In this document: positions 20,785-30,985 of the stretch, one piece after another | Numbering within the stretch: the stretch's first letter is position 1 | How the letters are laid out: the number at the start of each line of letters is the position of its first letter | Assembly (NCBI GenBank): GCA_945643635.1 | Contig: CALZFC010000057.1 | Span: 1,886,001 to 1,950,000, forward strand | Length of the DNA: 64,000 bases | Direction: 5' to 3' | From: Allodiplogaster sudhausi | Taxonomy: Eukaryota > Nematoda > Chromadorea > Rhabditida > Diplogasteridae | Position numbers and translations under genes: made by a program | The notes under the pieces: generated by a model | Seen by the model: the letters and a program-made list of their open reading frames with translations, nothing else | Told to the model about the DNA's origin: nothing | Database searches by the model: none

Positions 20785-21340
20785 AGGTGAAAGGTGTTTG
20801 CATGAAAGATTGACACAAAAGGTCACGAGAAAAATTGAGAACCTAGATTGTATCTAAATTATAAATCAAATTGTATAGATTACGATAAATTTGAAAGAGG
20901 CGCCCATTGCTTCTTCTCGATCTTGTTCAGCGAAAAGGGGTGTGATAAGCGATCGGGTATAATATGCAGACCAGGCTTATTTATTTATTGTTTATTTATC
21001 GACATCAAATTAATTAAGGTTTCACGAGTCCCGCTCGCGTCAGTCAACTTTTTTATTTCCAACTTGAGGACGTAGATACTTCGAAATTAGTGTTTATATT
21101 TATTTGAATTGGATATGTCCTTATTCTATTCGGCCTCTATTATTTCCATTATAATTTCAAATATTGTGATTATTCAACGAATGGCCAGAAATGTTAGAAT
21201 TTGGCAGCATCTTATTTATGCATTTATTTATTTTCCCACAATGCTATTACCGTATTTTTTTCTATTAGTACCCCTCCCTCTAGTAGAACCTCCCCCTCCA
21301 ATACCTCCAATTCGATTAGAGCTTGCATTAAATGTACTGC
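20785..21340 (+). pseudogene. Relic of a plus-strand RVKR peptide gene (promoter and intron only)
   Basis: 'ggtcacgagaaaaattgag' and 'cttcttctcgatcttgttcagcgaaaagg' match the family promoter module (20820-20955). The intron-like block 'ccttattctattcggcctctattatttc' occurs at 21119-21150. Between them the signal-peptide exon is lost, apart from a donor-like CGCGTCAGTCAAC (21036-21048), and no exon 2 repeat follows. It is a decayed family member. Confidence 0.55.
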
Positions 21341-21444
21341 TGGGCTGAAGAGTATGCAAATTTGTCGAAATCACAGCAAAAAAAAACAAGGGCAAAAAGT
21401 AATATGTCGTTATTGAAGAAGGAAATGAAATTTTCATTCTGATT

Positions 21445-21720
21445 TCTTGGCTTGATTACACCCCTTTCGCTGAAGAAGATTGGAAAGAAAAAAATTGTCT
21501 TTCTCTTTCTTTCTCTCGCAATCGGCGCACCTATCCCATTTATCGTTATTAAACAACATCATCATTTAAACAATTTAGTTACAATTTAGGCACAATTAAG
21601 GTAGTCTAATCTTCTCGTAACCGTTTCACTCATTCGGCAAACTCTCCATTTCTATTGCCGTGCATTGTCATTGGACATGCAAGTTCGTTGTCAAGCACAT
21701 ATTATTTGCAGCTTTTTCTT
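21445..21720 (-). promoter_or_regulatory. Orphan promoter module of the RVKR family (minus orientation)
   Basis: This is the conserved upstream module read on the minus strand: 'acacccctttcgctgaagaag', a CT tract, 'cgcaatcggcgcacctatccc', then 'tcttctcgtaaccgtttcactcattcggcaaactctcc' (in two parts). No signal-peptide exon remains downstream on the minus strand, so it is a relic. Confidence 0.55.
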
Positions 21721-21883
21721 TCCTGCTTTGTTTGCTCATCTTTGGACAGTTTCTCTCCTCTCTCATTACATTACAACACTGGGCCCGTAACAACGACTCA
21801 GAAGTTGCTTGGTTCACATCCTTTCACTGCACCTTACGTATTATTATTATTTATTTTTTTTCCTAAAGTGAGAAAGAGAAAAA

Positions 21884-21910
21884 AAAATAATAATGATAAT
21901 AATAATAATA

Positions 21911-21966
<56 letters not shown>
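21884..21966. repeat. (AAT)n microsatellite
   Basis: About 27 imperfect AAT triplets. The open frames through it (poly-Asn, poly-Ile, poly-Leu) are artefacts. Confidence 0.9.
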
Positions 21967-22272
21967 GAGGCGGGGCCTGGAGTACTGTAGGGGCGGGGCG
22001 ACCAATCAGCGTAAAGGTAAAAAAGGTTCACCAGGCCCCTCACTGTCATCATCTCTTGCACACAATATAAGTTATCGGCAGAGGTTTATGGGCAATGTAT
22101 GATCAAGCAAAGCAATAAGCAAACACAAGTAAGCAATACAAATAAGACGTTGCGAGGGTTCAGTGGTTTTTGAAGGATGAGAGGGAAAAGGCGGTGATCT
22201 TCGTCTCGTTATAGAACGGGGCGGGGCTTAGTTAGCCCGGTTAGCGCTGCGTAGTCGTTGATGGCGCCGACA

Positions 22273-22429
22273 CTAGCACAAATAGCATCTGTTGGGCGAT
22301 CGCTTCACACGCGTTCCTCCGTCGAGAACCCCTCGCTTCACACGAGCTTCTGGCGGCGGTGCTCGCTTCATACGTGTTTCATCAGTTTCTCCGACTTCAC
22401 GCTTGAGCACTTTCGCGTCAGCGACGTTC
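22273..22429 (-). pseudogene. RVKR peptide family, exon 2 only
   Basis: The acceptor (TTTTGCAG before 22429 on the minus strand) and exon 2 are intact: N-V-A-D-A-K-V-L-K-R, then E-V-G-E-T-D-E-T, R-M-K-R, A-P-P-P-E-A, R-V-K-R, G-V-L-D-G-G-T, R-V-K-R, and a C-terminal S-P-N-R-C-Y-L-C before TAG. Exon length 157 nt matches the phase rule of the family. No signal-peptide exon is found up to 22620, where GA repeats and R1 take over, so the gene has lost its promoter and first exon. The downstream flank (22035-22272) is shared with 45400-45637. Confidence 0.7.
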
Positions 22430-22619
22430 CTGCAAAACCTCACGCTGTATTATGTTGCTTCTTTAATAAATTCCAATCTGACATTGTTTTTCCTTAAATT
22501 AAAATTCAGCAAAATCGTTGAGCCATCACAATGTTTACGATTATAGAAACAAGCGATGCCGAATAGAATAGGGACACTTCCATTTTAAATACCTCAATAA
22601 TAAAGAAAGGGCACGGAAA

Positions 22620-23730
22620 GAAAATGAGTGAGAGAGTGAGAGAGTGTGTGAGAGAGATTTGTATGCACAATACAGAGATAAAGTAATCTGCAAAGAAAGG
22701 ACGCAGAATGATCGCAAATACGATCCCTCAGATTAGCCCTGTTATGGTGGCTCGAGAAAAGCAAACCGCCATGGAATGGCACTGATGCTGTGACTGAAAC
22801 TGATGGTGGGAAAAAATGAAAGAGCGAGAAGAGAGCGAGAGAGAGAGAGAGAGAGAGAGAGAGGGGAGAGAGAGGGAGAGAGAGATAGAGGGAGAGAGAG
22901 GGGAGAAAGAGAGAAGGAAAGAGAGGGAGAAAGAGAGAAGAAGAGAGGTAATGAACCGAATCAAAGTGTGTCGAAATGGTTTTGAGAATCAATGCAAAAA
23001 TAGTCCTGCCAGTACTTCCAATCGCCGGAGCACTTTTTTTTAGACATTGATATGATGAAAACAGTGAGCTACATACATAAATGACAATCAAAACTTTAAA
23101 AAAACTCGCTTTTGAGTTGTACATGTACATTTTTAAAGACACTAACAATTCGCGAAAAAAATGACTTTTTCAAAAGTTTACGAGAAAATATGTCGATCAT
23201 TTTATGATGGGAAATATCCATATAGCTTGAAAGAAGCTGCAAAAAAAATCATGGCTTCACAATGGCTAGAAAATACTCTATTCGACTAGTAATTTTGTTA
23301 TATAATATATTTGTTATATGGTGAAAAGAAAGTCAAGATTTTAGTCAAGAGTTGTATAGCTAAATTAAATAATGTGGATCATAAGATGAACAATATATTT
23401 AAAAAAATACTTGCACCAAGTTGCCCGAAAATATTTGGCAGAGTACAGCTTAAGTGGTACCCGCCAGTCTTGTGCATCATGTTTGGTTCATACGCATTGA
23501 AAAACATTCACCAACCGATGCTAGAGTGTTGTATTCTTCTTAAGTTAGATACTAAACTGAAATCCCGTGAATGCGTTTAGGATGCGTCCTGTACGAAATA
23601 AAAAAAAATATATATATCTTTCTATCAGATATCTCATTGTCAGCGGGGAAGAGACGCGATTCGCAACCACCAATCTTATGATGAACATAGACACATAGAT
23701 TGTGTTATCTTTCTCAGACAGCCAGAAATG
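22620..23730. repeat. GA tract and dispersed repeat R1, copy c
   Basis: This is the counterpart of 690-1780, with GA tracts at 22620-22660 and 22815-22950. Its start truncates the family member at 22273-22429. Part of the same repeat recurs at 23785-23930. No gene is seen in 23730-24860 apart from the tRNA-like element. Confidence 0.65.
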
Positions 23731-24126
23731 GCGCTTCTTAATATAGCTAAAAATGCAGACACTATAAGTTAACTAAAAACGTTTCGAATGGCACTGATGA
23801 TCTGACTGACAATGAGACGGAGATGGGCGAGAGAAGAGGCTAGCTAATGAACCGAAGCAAAGTGTCGACATGGTTTTGAAATCAAAACAACAACAAAATT
23901 CGGCCAATGCTCAATTTTTTTTTTACCAGGGAACTGCCAGAAAACCTAAATTCCAAAAATTCTTATATTTTGCATATTGATAGGCCATCACATTGGATGG
24001 TTCGGAATGAAAAAATTAGAATCCGAATCCCTCTAGAAAAGTTTTAAACCCATTGAAAGATGTGTGTGAAAGTCACATTCATCTGTGAGCTGCCACATTA
24101 ATAAACGTTTCAAAGCTTCAAACATG

Positions 24127-24200
24127 GAAGATTGGCGCAGTGGCTAGCGCTTGCGGCTATAATTTTTCAGTCGCAAGTTCAAAGCCCCTTCGGGCCAAAA
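24127..24200 (+). repeat. tRNA-like element (tRNA-derived SINE candidate)
   Basis: An A-box-like TGGCGCAGTGGCTAGCG (24134-24150) and a B-box-like AAGTTCAAAGCCC (24176-24188) have tRNA-like spacing. The acceptor and anticodon stems do not pair convincingly. It is probably the head of a SINE rather than a functional tRNA. Confidence 0.5.
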
Positions 24201-24861
24201 ACATTTGCTAATTTTGAAAAAGGATTTTAAGATAGTGGTGTTTTTTTCTGTACTTTCTATGGTTATCTATTTGAAAACAGACTTTGTGAAATGCAGATAA
24301 CAAATAAAATTTGTTTTGTGCTGTAGATAAGTGCATGTATGTTTGCATGAAGGATTGTTTTGTATATTATCTCTCTTTCTGATCATGGATCATCGCCCGA
24401 AAGCGGTAAAGTACAGAAAAGAACCCCCTATGTACCTATTTTCTGAGGAATTCACACTCACAAGTTATTCTTGAGCCAACTTTCCTAAGAGCAAGCGCTC
24501 TCTCAGCTGGTAATGAGAACGACCTCAGGCCACAAATTCAATTGGTATCATGACACACAAAGCATGTGATGGTGGCAAGGGAGAAAAGGCACAGCAAAGG
24601 CAAAGAAAAGTAGGCTACAAACGGCACGTGAGAACTTATTGCTAGAGAGAACAGGAGCAAGCGACCTCTCCTCAAGAGGGCAGAGCGCGTATGTGAGGGC
24701 AGAGCGCGCACATATAAAAAGTCAGTGGTAGAATGCAAATAATACAAACAAGTTAATCGTACTCATATTTATTAGAAGCACATCTAGGAAAATACATGTC
24801 AAGTACAAAGGCTCCGAGAAGAAGAATAGCAAGTAGGAAATATTTAAACACATTTGCGAAA

Positions 24862-25215
24862 AGCCTGGATGAATTAATGAAGTTGACCAAATGAATATTA
24901 TGGACATTAGCAAGCCAGTCCTCCTTTTCCAAGGGAATCCCCCTATCTCGCACGCACACCACATGAAGCGAAGCTAACACTCTCGCGTAGTAAATCCACA
25001 CTGCAAAATGCGCAGGACCGCTGCGTAAAGCCGGCGGAATTACAGAGAGATTTGTGTGAAAGTGTTGCTAGCTCTCTCTATATCGGTCCCTCTTTCTCTC
25101 TATTTCTGTCACTGTCTCTGTATCTCTCTCTCTTCTATCTTTCTCTTTCGCTTATCTTCTCTCTCTCTCACTCTTTTGCATTATCTCCGACTCTGCCGCC
25201 CGCTATCCGCTTGAT
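24862..25215. repeat. Duplicated segment R3, copy b
   Basis: Close match to 2868-3220 (see there). The minus-strand open frame here is not conserved between copies. Confidence 0.75.
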
Positions 25216-25363
25216 TTACATTAGCACTACTTTTTGTGTATCGTATGCATAGGTTCCTTCCACGGAATTTATTTCATACGGTATTACGGAATTTCGTCAA
25301 GAAAGCAGAAAAATTGAACGAATTACATATCATTGGCCGAAAGATCATTCATTGGACGAAAAA

Positions 25364-25889
25364 TTAAAATGGAACAAGGTGGTGGACACCCTTTCGCTTC
25401 ACACGTGTGCCGTCGGCCACCTCTCGCTTCCCACGTTGTCCGCTGGGCTCCTCTCGTTTCACACGAGTATGTTCCGGCCCATGGTAGCCGTTTCGCTTCA
25501 CACGTGTTCCATCAGTTGCTCCGACTTCACGCTTGAGCACTCTCGCGTCAGCGGCGTTCCTGCAAAACTTCATTGTGTATTATTTTTGCTTCTTAAATAA
25601 ATTCCAATCTAATATTATTTTTCCTTAAATTAATAGCAAAGTGGAAAAAAATAAATAAATACATGAACAAGGTGCTACCAAATCCTAGCACTTCAGCAAA
25701 GTCGTTGAGCCATTAGAATGTTTACCATTATAGAGACAAGCGAGACCGAATAGAATAAGGCCATTTCCATTTTAAATACCTAAATAATAACACAAATTGA
25801 GAGGTATGCGTTCAAGATGAAAATAGGAAGTTGACTGACGAGAGCGTGATGACTGCGAGCAACGCAAGCAGAAGGATGAGGATGCGCAT
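25364..25889 (-). CDS. Secreted RVKR peptide precursor, diversified member
   Basis: Two exons on the minus strand: 25840-25889 (50 nt) and 25364-25559 (196 nt), with donor GTCAGT and acceptor TTTTGCAG, give 81 residues. Exon 1 encodes a signal peptide, M-R-I-L-I-L-L-L-A-L-L-A-V-I-T-L-S. Exon 2 begins N-A-A-D-A-R-V-L-K-R, then E-V-G-A-T-D-G-T, N-G-Y-H-G-P-E-H-T, E-E-P-S-G-Q, E-V-A-D-G-T and K-G-V-H-H-L-V-P-F, separated by R-V-K-R or G-K-R sites. These are furin/proprotein-convertase consensus sites, so several short secreted peptides are predicted. No D-P-P-P-E-A unit is present. A TATA-like ttatatag lies about 40 bp upstream of the ATG. Function unknown; it could be a neuropeptide-like, antimicrobial or effector precursor. 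Confidence 0.75.
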
Positions 25890-25919
25890 CGTACGTTTTT
25901 GAAGATTAATCGTACTACC

Positions 25920-26245
25920 ACTGCGCTTATATAGCTTATAAGATTGAGAAAAAAAGTTCTCTCTCTCTCACTCTTTCTCTCTCACTCTCTTTCTCTCAGT
26001 CTCTCTTTCTCTAGCTCTCTCTCTTTCTCTCTCACTCTCTCTCTCCCTCTCTCTCTCGTAATCGGCGCCTCTATCCTATTTATCGTGAATATCTTCATCT
26101 TTTACACAATTTGATTACAATTAAGGTACAAATTGAGCACTCAATTCTTCTCGTGACCGTTTCATTCATTCGAGGAACTCTCCATGGCCAATCAAGTTCG
26201 TTACCAAGCACATATTATTAACAGTTTTTTCTCCTTTCTTCGTAT
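25920..26245 (-). promoter_or_regulatory. Promoter module of the 25.4-kb peptide gene
   Basis: TATA-like element at 25926-25934, (CT)n (minus-strand GA) at 25955-26055, then the conserved 'taatcggcgcctctatcc' and 'caattcttctcgtgaccgtttc' blocks. The order is as upstream of the other family members. Confidence 0.6.
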
Positions 26246-26904
26246 TACTCTTCTTTACATTCCAGCAAGTACTGTGCCCGTGACATTGGCTTCACATCCT
26301 TTCAAGGCAGCTTACGACATAATTCCACCGGCCCTCAAGGGCTCTATCTCAAGCGTTCAATTGGTTGGAGGCCAACTATTTTAAATTATGTAATTTCTTG
26401 GTGACTTGGATATTTATTAATCCTAATAAAATTTTATTTGGTAATTTAAAAAATCAAACATGCTCGGCCTCCGACCTTCCTCGTGTCCTCTTTCCTCCAC
26501 AATGTTTCCTATCAATTTTTCACTCCGGTGCCGTAATTAAAGTAATTATGTAAGTATGTAAGTGAACCCTTCGAAAACATTTCTTTGAGAAGTTTTAAAT
26601 GATAACTTTATTGTCAATACTCGACCGTGTGTAAAGGTTTTTAATAATATTGTAAGTTTTCGCGATATTTACACATGAATGAAATTTGTAATGAATAAAA
26701 AAATTCTTAAAGTAAATTAATTACCATGAGGCCGCCCGAATCATCTTATGACCCGAGTGAATTATTTTGAGCGATAGGTAAATCAATCTGATTTTGGAAA
26801 ATGAATGAAACTCCTATTTATGTATGTACAGAAATAAGATAGATTATATAACATTTGAAAATAAAACATGAAATATAGAACTGAAATGCAGAAAGTAGAG
26901 CGCA

Positions 26905-27500
26905 CAATCATGGTAATCCATATCAAATAGTTGCGTCATGTTGCCAAGATAACACATTTGGCAGGCTGCAGCTCGAATTGATGCCCGCCACTTTTGTGCA
27001 CCATGTCTTGATCAAAAGTTAGGAAAAAGGCATTCTCCGATATAATCGAGGTGCATATTCCTGAATTATCAACCAAAACGAACAATGGGGAAAGCAGGGA
27101 AGGGACGCGATTGGCACTCCCAATCTCAAGATGATCCTTGATTGTGTACTCTTTTTCAGACAGTCAGAAAGAGCGTTTTTAAAAAAGCAAAGAGATTGTT
27201 TTGAAAACTAGAAAGTTGTGAAAGTTATGTGATTTGCTATCAGTAGAACAAGAATTGAGAGATAGAGATTGTGAGATGCAAGACAGGAAGAAGTGATAGA
27301 CCATGCGGGATCGAGAGAGGGAGAGATGGAGACAGAGTGTGAGACAGTGATAGAGACAGAGGGAGAGAGTGGACATTGAGACAGAGAAAGTGAGAGATAG
27401 AGAGAAAGAGAGAGAGAGAGAGACAGAGATAGGGTTGGGGTTGACCATCGGTGGCGCGAAAGTGCGATGATGGTGTCGTTTCTTTTATTGCGCGGCAGAC
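26905..27500. repeat. Dispersed repeats R1 (copy d) and R2 (copy b)
   Basis: R1 spans about 26905-27170 and R2 about 27235-27490 ('accatgcgggatcgagagag', GA tract, 'accatcggtggcgcgaaagtg'). A GA tract follows at 27580-27625. There is no gene between 26250 and 27796. Confidence 0.6.
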
Positions 27501-27590
27501 AAAACACTGCAGAGAGAATAGAGAGAGATTGAGAGTGAGAGAGAAACAAAGAAGCGCACGAAACTGATTAGTGATTGAAAATGAGAGAGA

Positions 27591-27630
<40 letters not shown>

Positions 27631-28107
27631 CGGACTGAGATTGTGATCAGCGAACGCCCGTTTAATGAAAGAATGTGTGTACATGTATATGTTCGCACAT
27701 ATGGAAAAATGTTAAACATATTGTTTGTGAGAGATGAAAAAACGATAATTTTATAATCAAGCTACAATAGCATTGCTTCTTGGCAGCTTTTTGTCCGAGC
27801 TTGGAATTCTCACAATAATCTTTTCATATAATCAAATTCGCGATGGATTAGCCAAGGGAGGTTAAAAAGAAGAAGAAGTCGAAATTTGCTCTGCTCATGA
27901 TGGCTCGAAAACTACTACATCATTTTCTCTCATAATTCATCATTTCCTTGGTTTACCTGGCGGGAAATTCAAATGTGACACATATGTATATTGATCGTGA
28001 GCTCGGCGAACACGGCATGGTCGTTGGCGCAAGAGGAGACAAATGGCAAGATATCTTTTATTCGTCCATTTATTTTAGATAGGATTAAACCAGTTCTCTT
28101 AAGTGGC

Positions 28108-28342
28108 CTATGGTCTCCAAGACCCGGTCATTCCGCAGGTTCGACATTTGGGCTCTCGCTTCACGCGAGCCTCTGGCGGCGGTGCGCGCTTCACACGAGC
28201 TTCTGGCGGCGGATCTCGCTTCACACGAGCTTCTGGCGGCGGATCTCGCTTCACACGAGCTTCTGGCGGCGGATCTCGCTTCACACGTGTTTCATCAGTT
28301 GCTCCGACTTCACGCTTGAGCACTCGCGCGTCAGCGACGTTC
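28108..28342 (-). pseudogene. RVKR peptide family in unit 1, exon 2 only
   Basis: Exon 2 (235 nt, acceptor TTTTGCACAG) encodes N-V-A-D-A-R-V-L-K-R, E-V-G-A-T-D-E-T, three D-P-P-P-E-A and one A-P-P-P-E-A unit, each preceded by R-V-K-R, then a tail E-P-K-C-R-T-C-G-M-T-G ending in R-P and TAG. It has one more 30-bp repeat than units 2 and 3. A deletion after 28476 removes exon 1, so it is probably not expressed as a secreted precursor. Confidence 0.75.
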
Positions 28343-28482
28343 CTGTGCAAAACTTCATTCTGTATTATGTATTTTTGCTTCTTAAATAAATTACAATCTA
28401 ACATTTTTTTTTGCTTAAATTAATAGCAAATTAAAAAAATTAAATGAATAAATGAATATGGTGCTGCCAAATTCGAGCAAGA

Positions 28483-28513
<31 letters not shown>

Positions 28514-28702
28514 CATCTTACGATGATGCCAGAATGCGTATGTTTTTTTAAGGAACACAGACCAGAGAAGTAGAAAGTTGTGCCTTATGACGATTCCAAT
28601 CAGAATAACAAGAGTTGAGAGAAATGTTGAGAGAGTGAGAGATATTGCCGGAGGGACATGAACTAACGATAGATCATGCGGGTTCGAGAGAGATAGCGAG
28701 AG

Positions 28703-28748
<46 letters not shown>

Positions 28749-29244
28749 TGAGCGAGTGGGCAGCGGAAATCGGCTGATCTTCGGCAGCGTGAAAGTGCGA
28801 TTTTATTTCCCTGCGTTGCAGACAAAACACTATAGAGAGAGGAGCAAAGACAAGTGAGAGAGATAGAGAGAAAGAGAGAGAAACAGAGAAAGAGAGATAG
28901 AGAGACAGACAGAGAAATCTTCAGAAAAAAAGATAGAGATGCGGAGAAATAGGCAGAAAGAGAGATATGACACAGAGATGGTGATGAGCGGGTTTTTGTT
29001 AATGCAGATGACAATGAAAATGTCGTTTTGTCAGGTGAAAATGTGCGCGAAAGAGTGAAACGGTCACGAGAAGAATTCAGTGGCAAAATTTTACGTATAT
29101 TGAAACCTAATTGTATAAATGATGGTAAATTGGATATTTGTGCTGACACAAGGAGATATCCTAATAATAGTGCTTTTCTTTCCTTTGCCCTTGGCTCGGA
29201 AACGTGCTGGCAAGGTGAGGCGATTGGCTAACGCCTTTCCTTAT

Positions 29245-29248
29245 CCTT
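29245..29248. repeat. Ty3/gypsy target-site duplication, left (cctt)
   Basis: cctt precedes the left LTR and recurs at 38327-38330. The uninterrupted site is seen in unit 3 near 43428-43442 ('ttatccttgtcaatattt'). Confidence 0.9.
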
Positions 29249-29493
29249 TGTTGAAACTGTTGAAACCCGCGCACCCACATACACTCTCTCGGCCGCATAA
29301 CGGCCGCACACTCTCTCTCCCTCTCTACGCTCCGCCCCCTCGGGAGAGGGAGCGCCAGAGAGGGGCTCTGCACGACTGCAACGCTGCTGGTTCGAGCACC
29401 GACCGCAAGCCAGGAGGCATATTATCAGGTCGGTAATTACACATTGATAGATCTAGATGAGGAGTCAGGCTTTAGGCGGCCTGGCTTCTTACA
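29249..29493 (+). repeat. 5' LTR, 245 bp
   Basis: Begins TGTTGAAACTG and ends GGCTTCTTACA. It differs from the 3' LTR at three sites (near the start, in 'gggagcgcc' versus 'gggcgcgcc', and 'cgctgctgg' versus 'cgcggctgg'). Confidence 0.95.
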
Positions 29494-29512
29494 TGGAGGT
29501 CCCGGGTCGAAC
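29494..29512 (+). promoter_or_regulatory. tRNA primer-binding site
   Basis: TGGAGGTCCCGGGTCGAAC directly follows the LTR. TGG complements the CCA end, and GGGTCGAAC complements a tRNA T-arm. I cannot name the tRNA. Confidence 0.8.
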
Positions 29513-30985
29513 TCTTGCCGCAGGGGCAAGAGGGAAGCCCAGTGAACAAGTAAATTAATTTTTTTTACCAAAAATTATTTCATTCAAAATTTTTAATATT
29601 TAAACTATACTTGTTCACAAGGACTAACATAATCTAGTGAACTCTTGAGCCTCTAGCCGGTGAACTCACACTCCTAGGTTCTAGGTTAAATTGTCTGAGT
29701 TAACTATTCAACCCCCAGTAGCATGTTTCGTGTTTTGGAATGACTCCGTTTATTTGGTTATAAGGTAAGCGTTATTTGCCGGTGGTACCTATTGAGAGTG
29801 ACCCAAGTGGATAGTAACTTGCAGCACGGGGAGCTGCAAGGCTGGGCACCTCCATCCTAGAATCCCCATAGAGTAGACGAGGGCCCCCAAGGTAGCTGGA
29901 TCCACTGTAGTTCCTCTCCTCCTACAGTGGCTAGGCAAGGCGGTAGCCTGGGATGGCGCTTACCGCCCTCGAATTCATATATAAGTCTCTCTATAGTCCA
30001 AACTAGGATAGGCAAACGGAGTTAGCAACTGGGTTTTATTTTTATTTTGGTGATAGCGGGCAATCTCTCTACCAATAGCTTTGATGGATACGATTAGAAG
30101 GATAGCTAAAATAGAGGTAAAAGTGTGATGTTCATTCCACGCTGGCTGGAGTACCTTTAGAGAAATGTGTATGCTCGTTCCGCCTAAGCCGTTTTGTAGA
30201 AGTGCAACCAGCACTGTTTCGGGTATTTGTTTTTTCTTGTTTTGTTCACAGTGCTGGTATCCTATCCCTCTCTCATCCTCTCTTATTTATATATATGTCG
30301 TACAAATTGCTATATGTATGTATATTTCTATATATCTGTATGTATATTTCTCTACATCTCTCTCTATTATCTCTCGTTGTTTCTTTCTCTGATGCAGGCG
30401 TACATTCTCTCTCTCTATCTCTACGCCGCTTGCCTTGATTAATTGCCTATGGCCGAGAGTACCCGGTCGCAGCCGATCGAATCTCTCATTTGACTATCAG
30501 CCACCAGTATTAGAGGCACACAGCGTAAACAACAGAGAGCCACATTTTCTCTCTTTCTCTATCTAACTCACTCTATCTCATATGTATCTTATATCTTTCT
30601 CGTCTCATTTACTCTCGCTGCTGCCCGCTGCCTCCAACTAGGTCAAGATTGATGATACTCAGTGCGCCTGTCAGATTAGACGGCGCACACAACATTTGCA
30701 TACCAGCCAGTTCAGCTGGCAGGGAAAATCGTCAACAATCTCCACCTAGCTAGATCTTCCTTTCTTTCTTTCTCTCTCCATATCTCTCATTAATTAGGCC
30801 CCAACCACCCTCTGCCCCACCCGGTCATTCTGACCTCGAGCAAGCGCAGCAACCAACCACACGCAGCTTCCTGTTCTTCATTGCACCCAACCTGCCACCG
30901 CAACTCTACAAATCCGTCTGCCTCACCCGCGTCCCTTTCGTCAAGAGAAGGCCGGCTTCATCGCCGACCCTCCTCATCGGCCAAC
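29513..30985 (+). other. Long untranslated leader of the retrotransposon
   Basis: About 1.5 kb lies between the primer-binding site and the gag ATG. It includes a small inverted repeat (ccactgtag..ctacagtgg, ~29901-29933), CT tracts (30360-30420, 30545-30600) and several short ATG frames. No conserved gene is recognised. Confidence 0.6.

Noticed and set aside
21834..22102. Poly-Asn, poly-Leu and poly-Ile frames
   Set aside because: These are translations of an (AAT)n microsatellite.
28150..28285. CRISPR-like array from regular 30-bp repeats
   Set aside because: The repeats are directly adjacent without unique spacers and are in frame with the encoded peptides. The surrounding DNA is eukaryotic.
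28103..28423. Opposite-strand frames through the R-V-K-R repeats (A-S-G-G-G and S-F-W-R-R types)
   Set aside because: They are shadows of the repeat on the other strand. Only the strand used in my gene models has a signal exon, conserved splice sites and a promoter.
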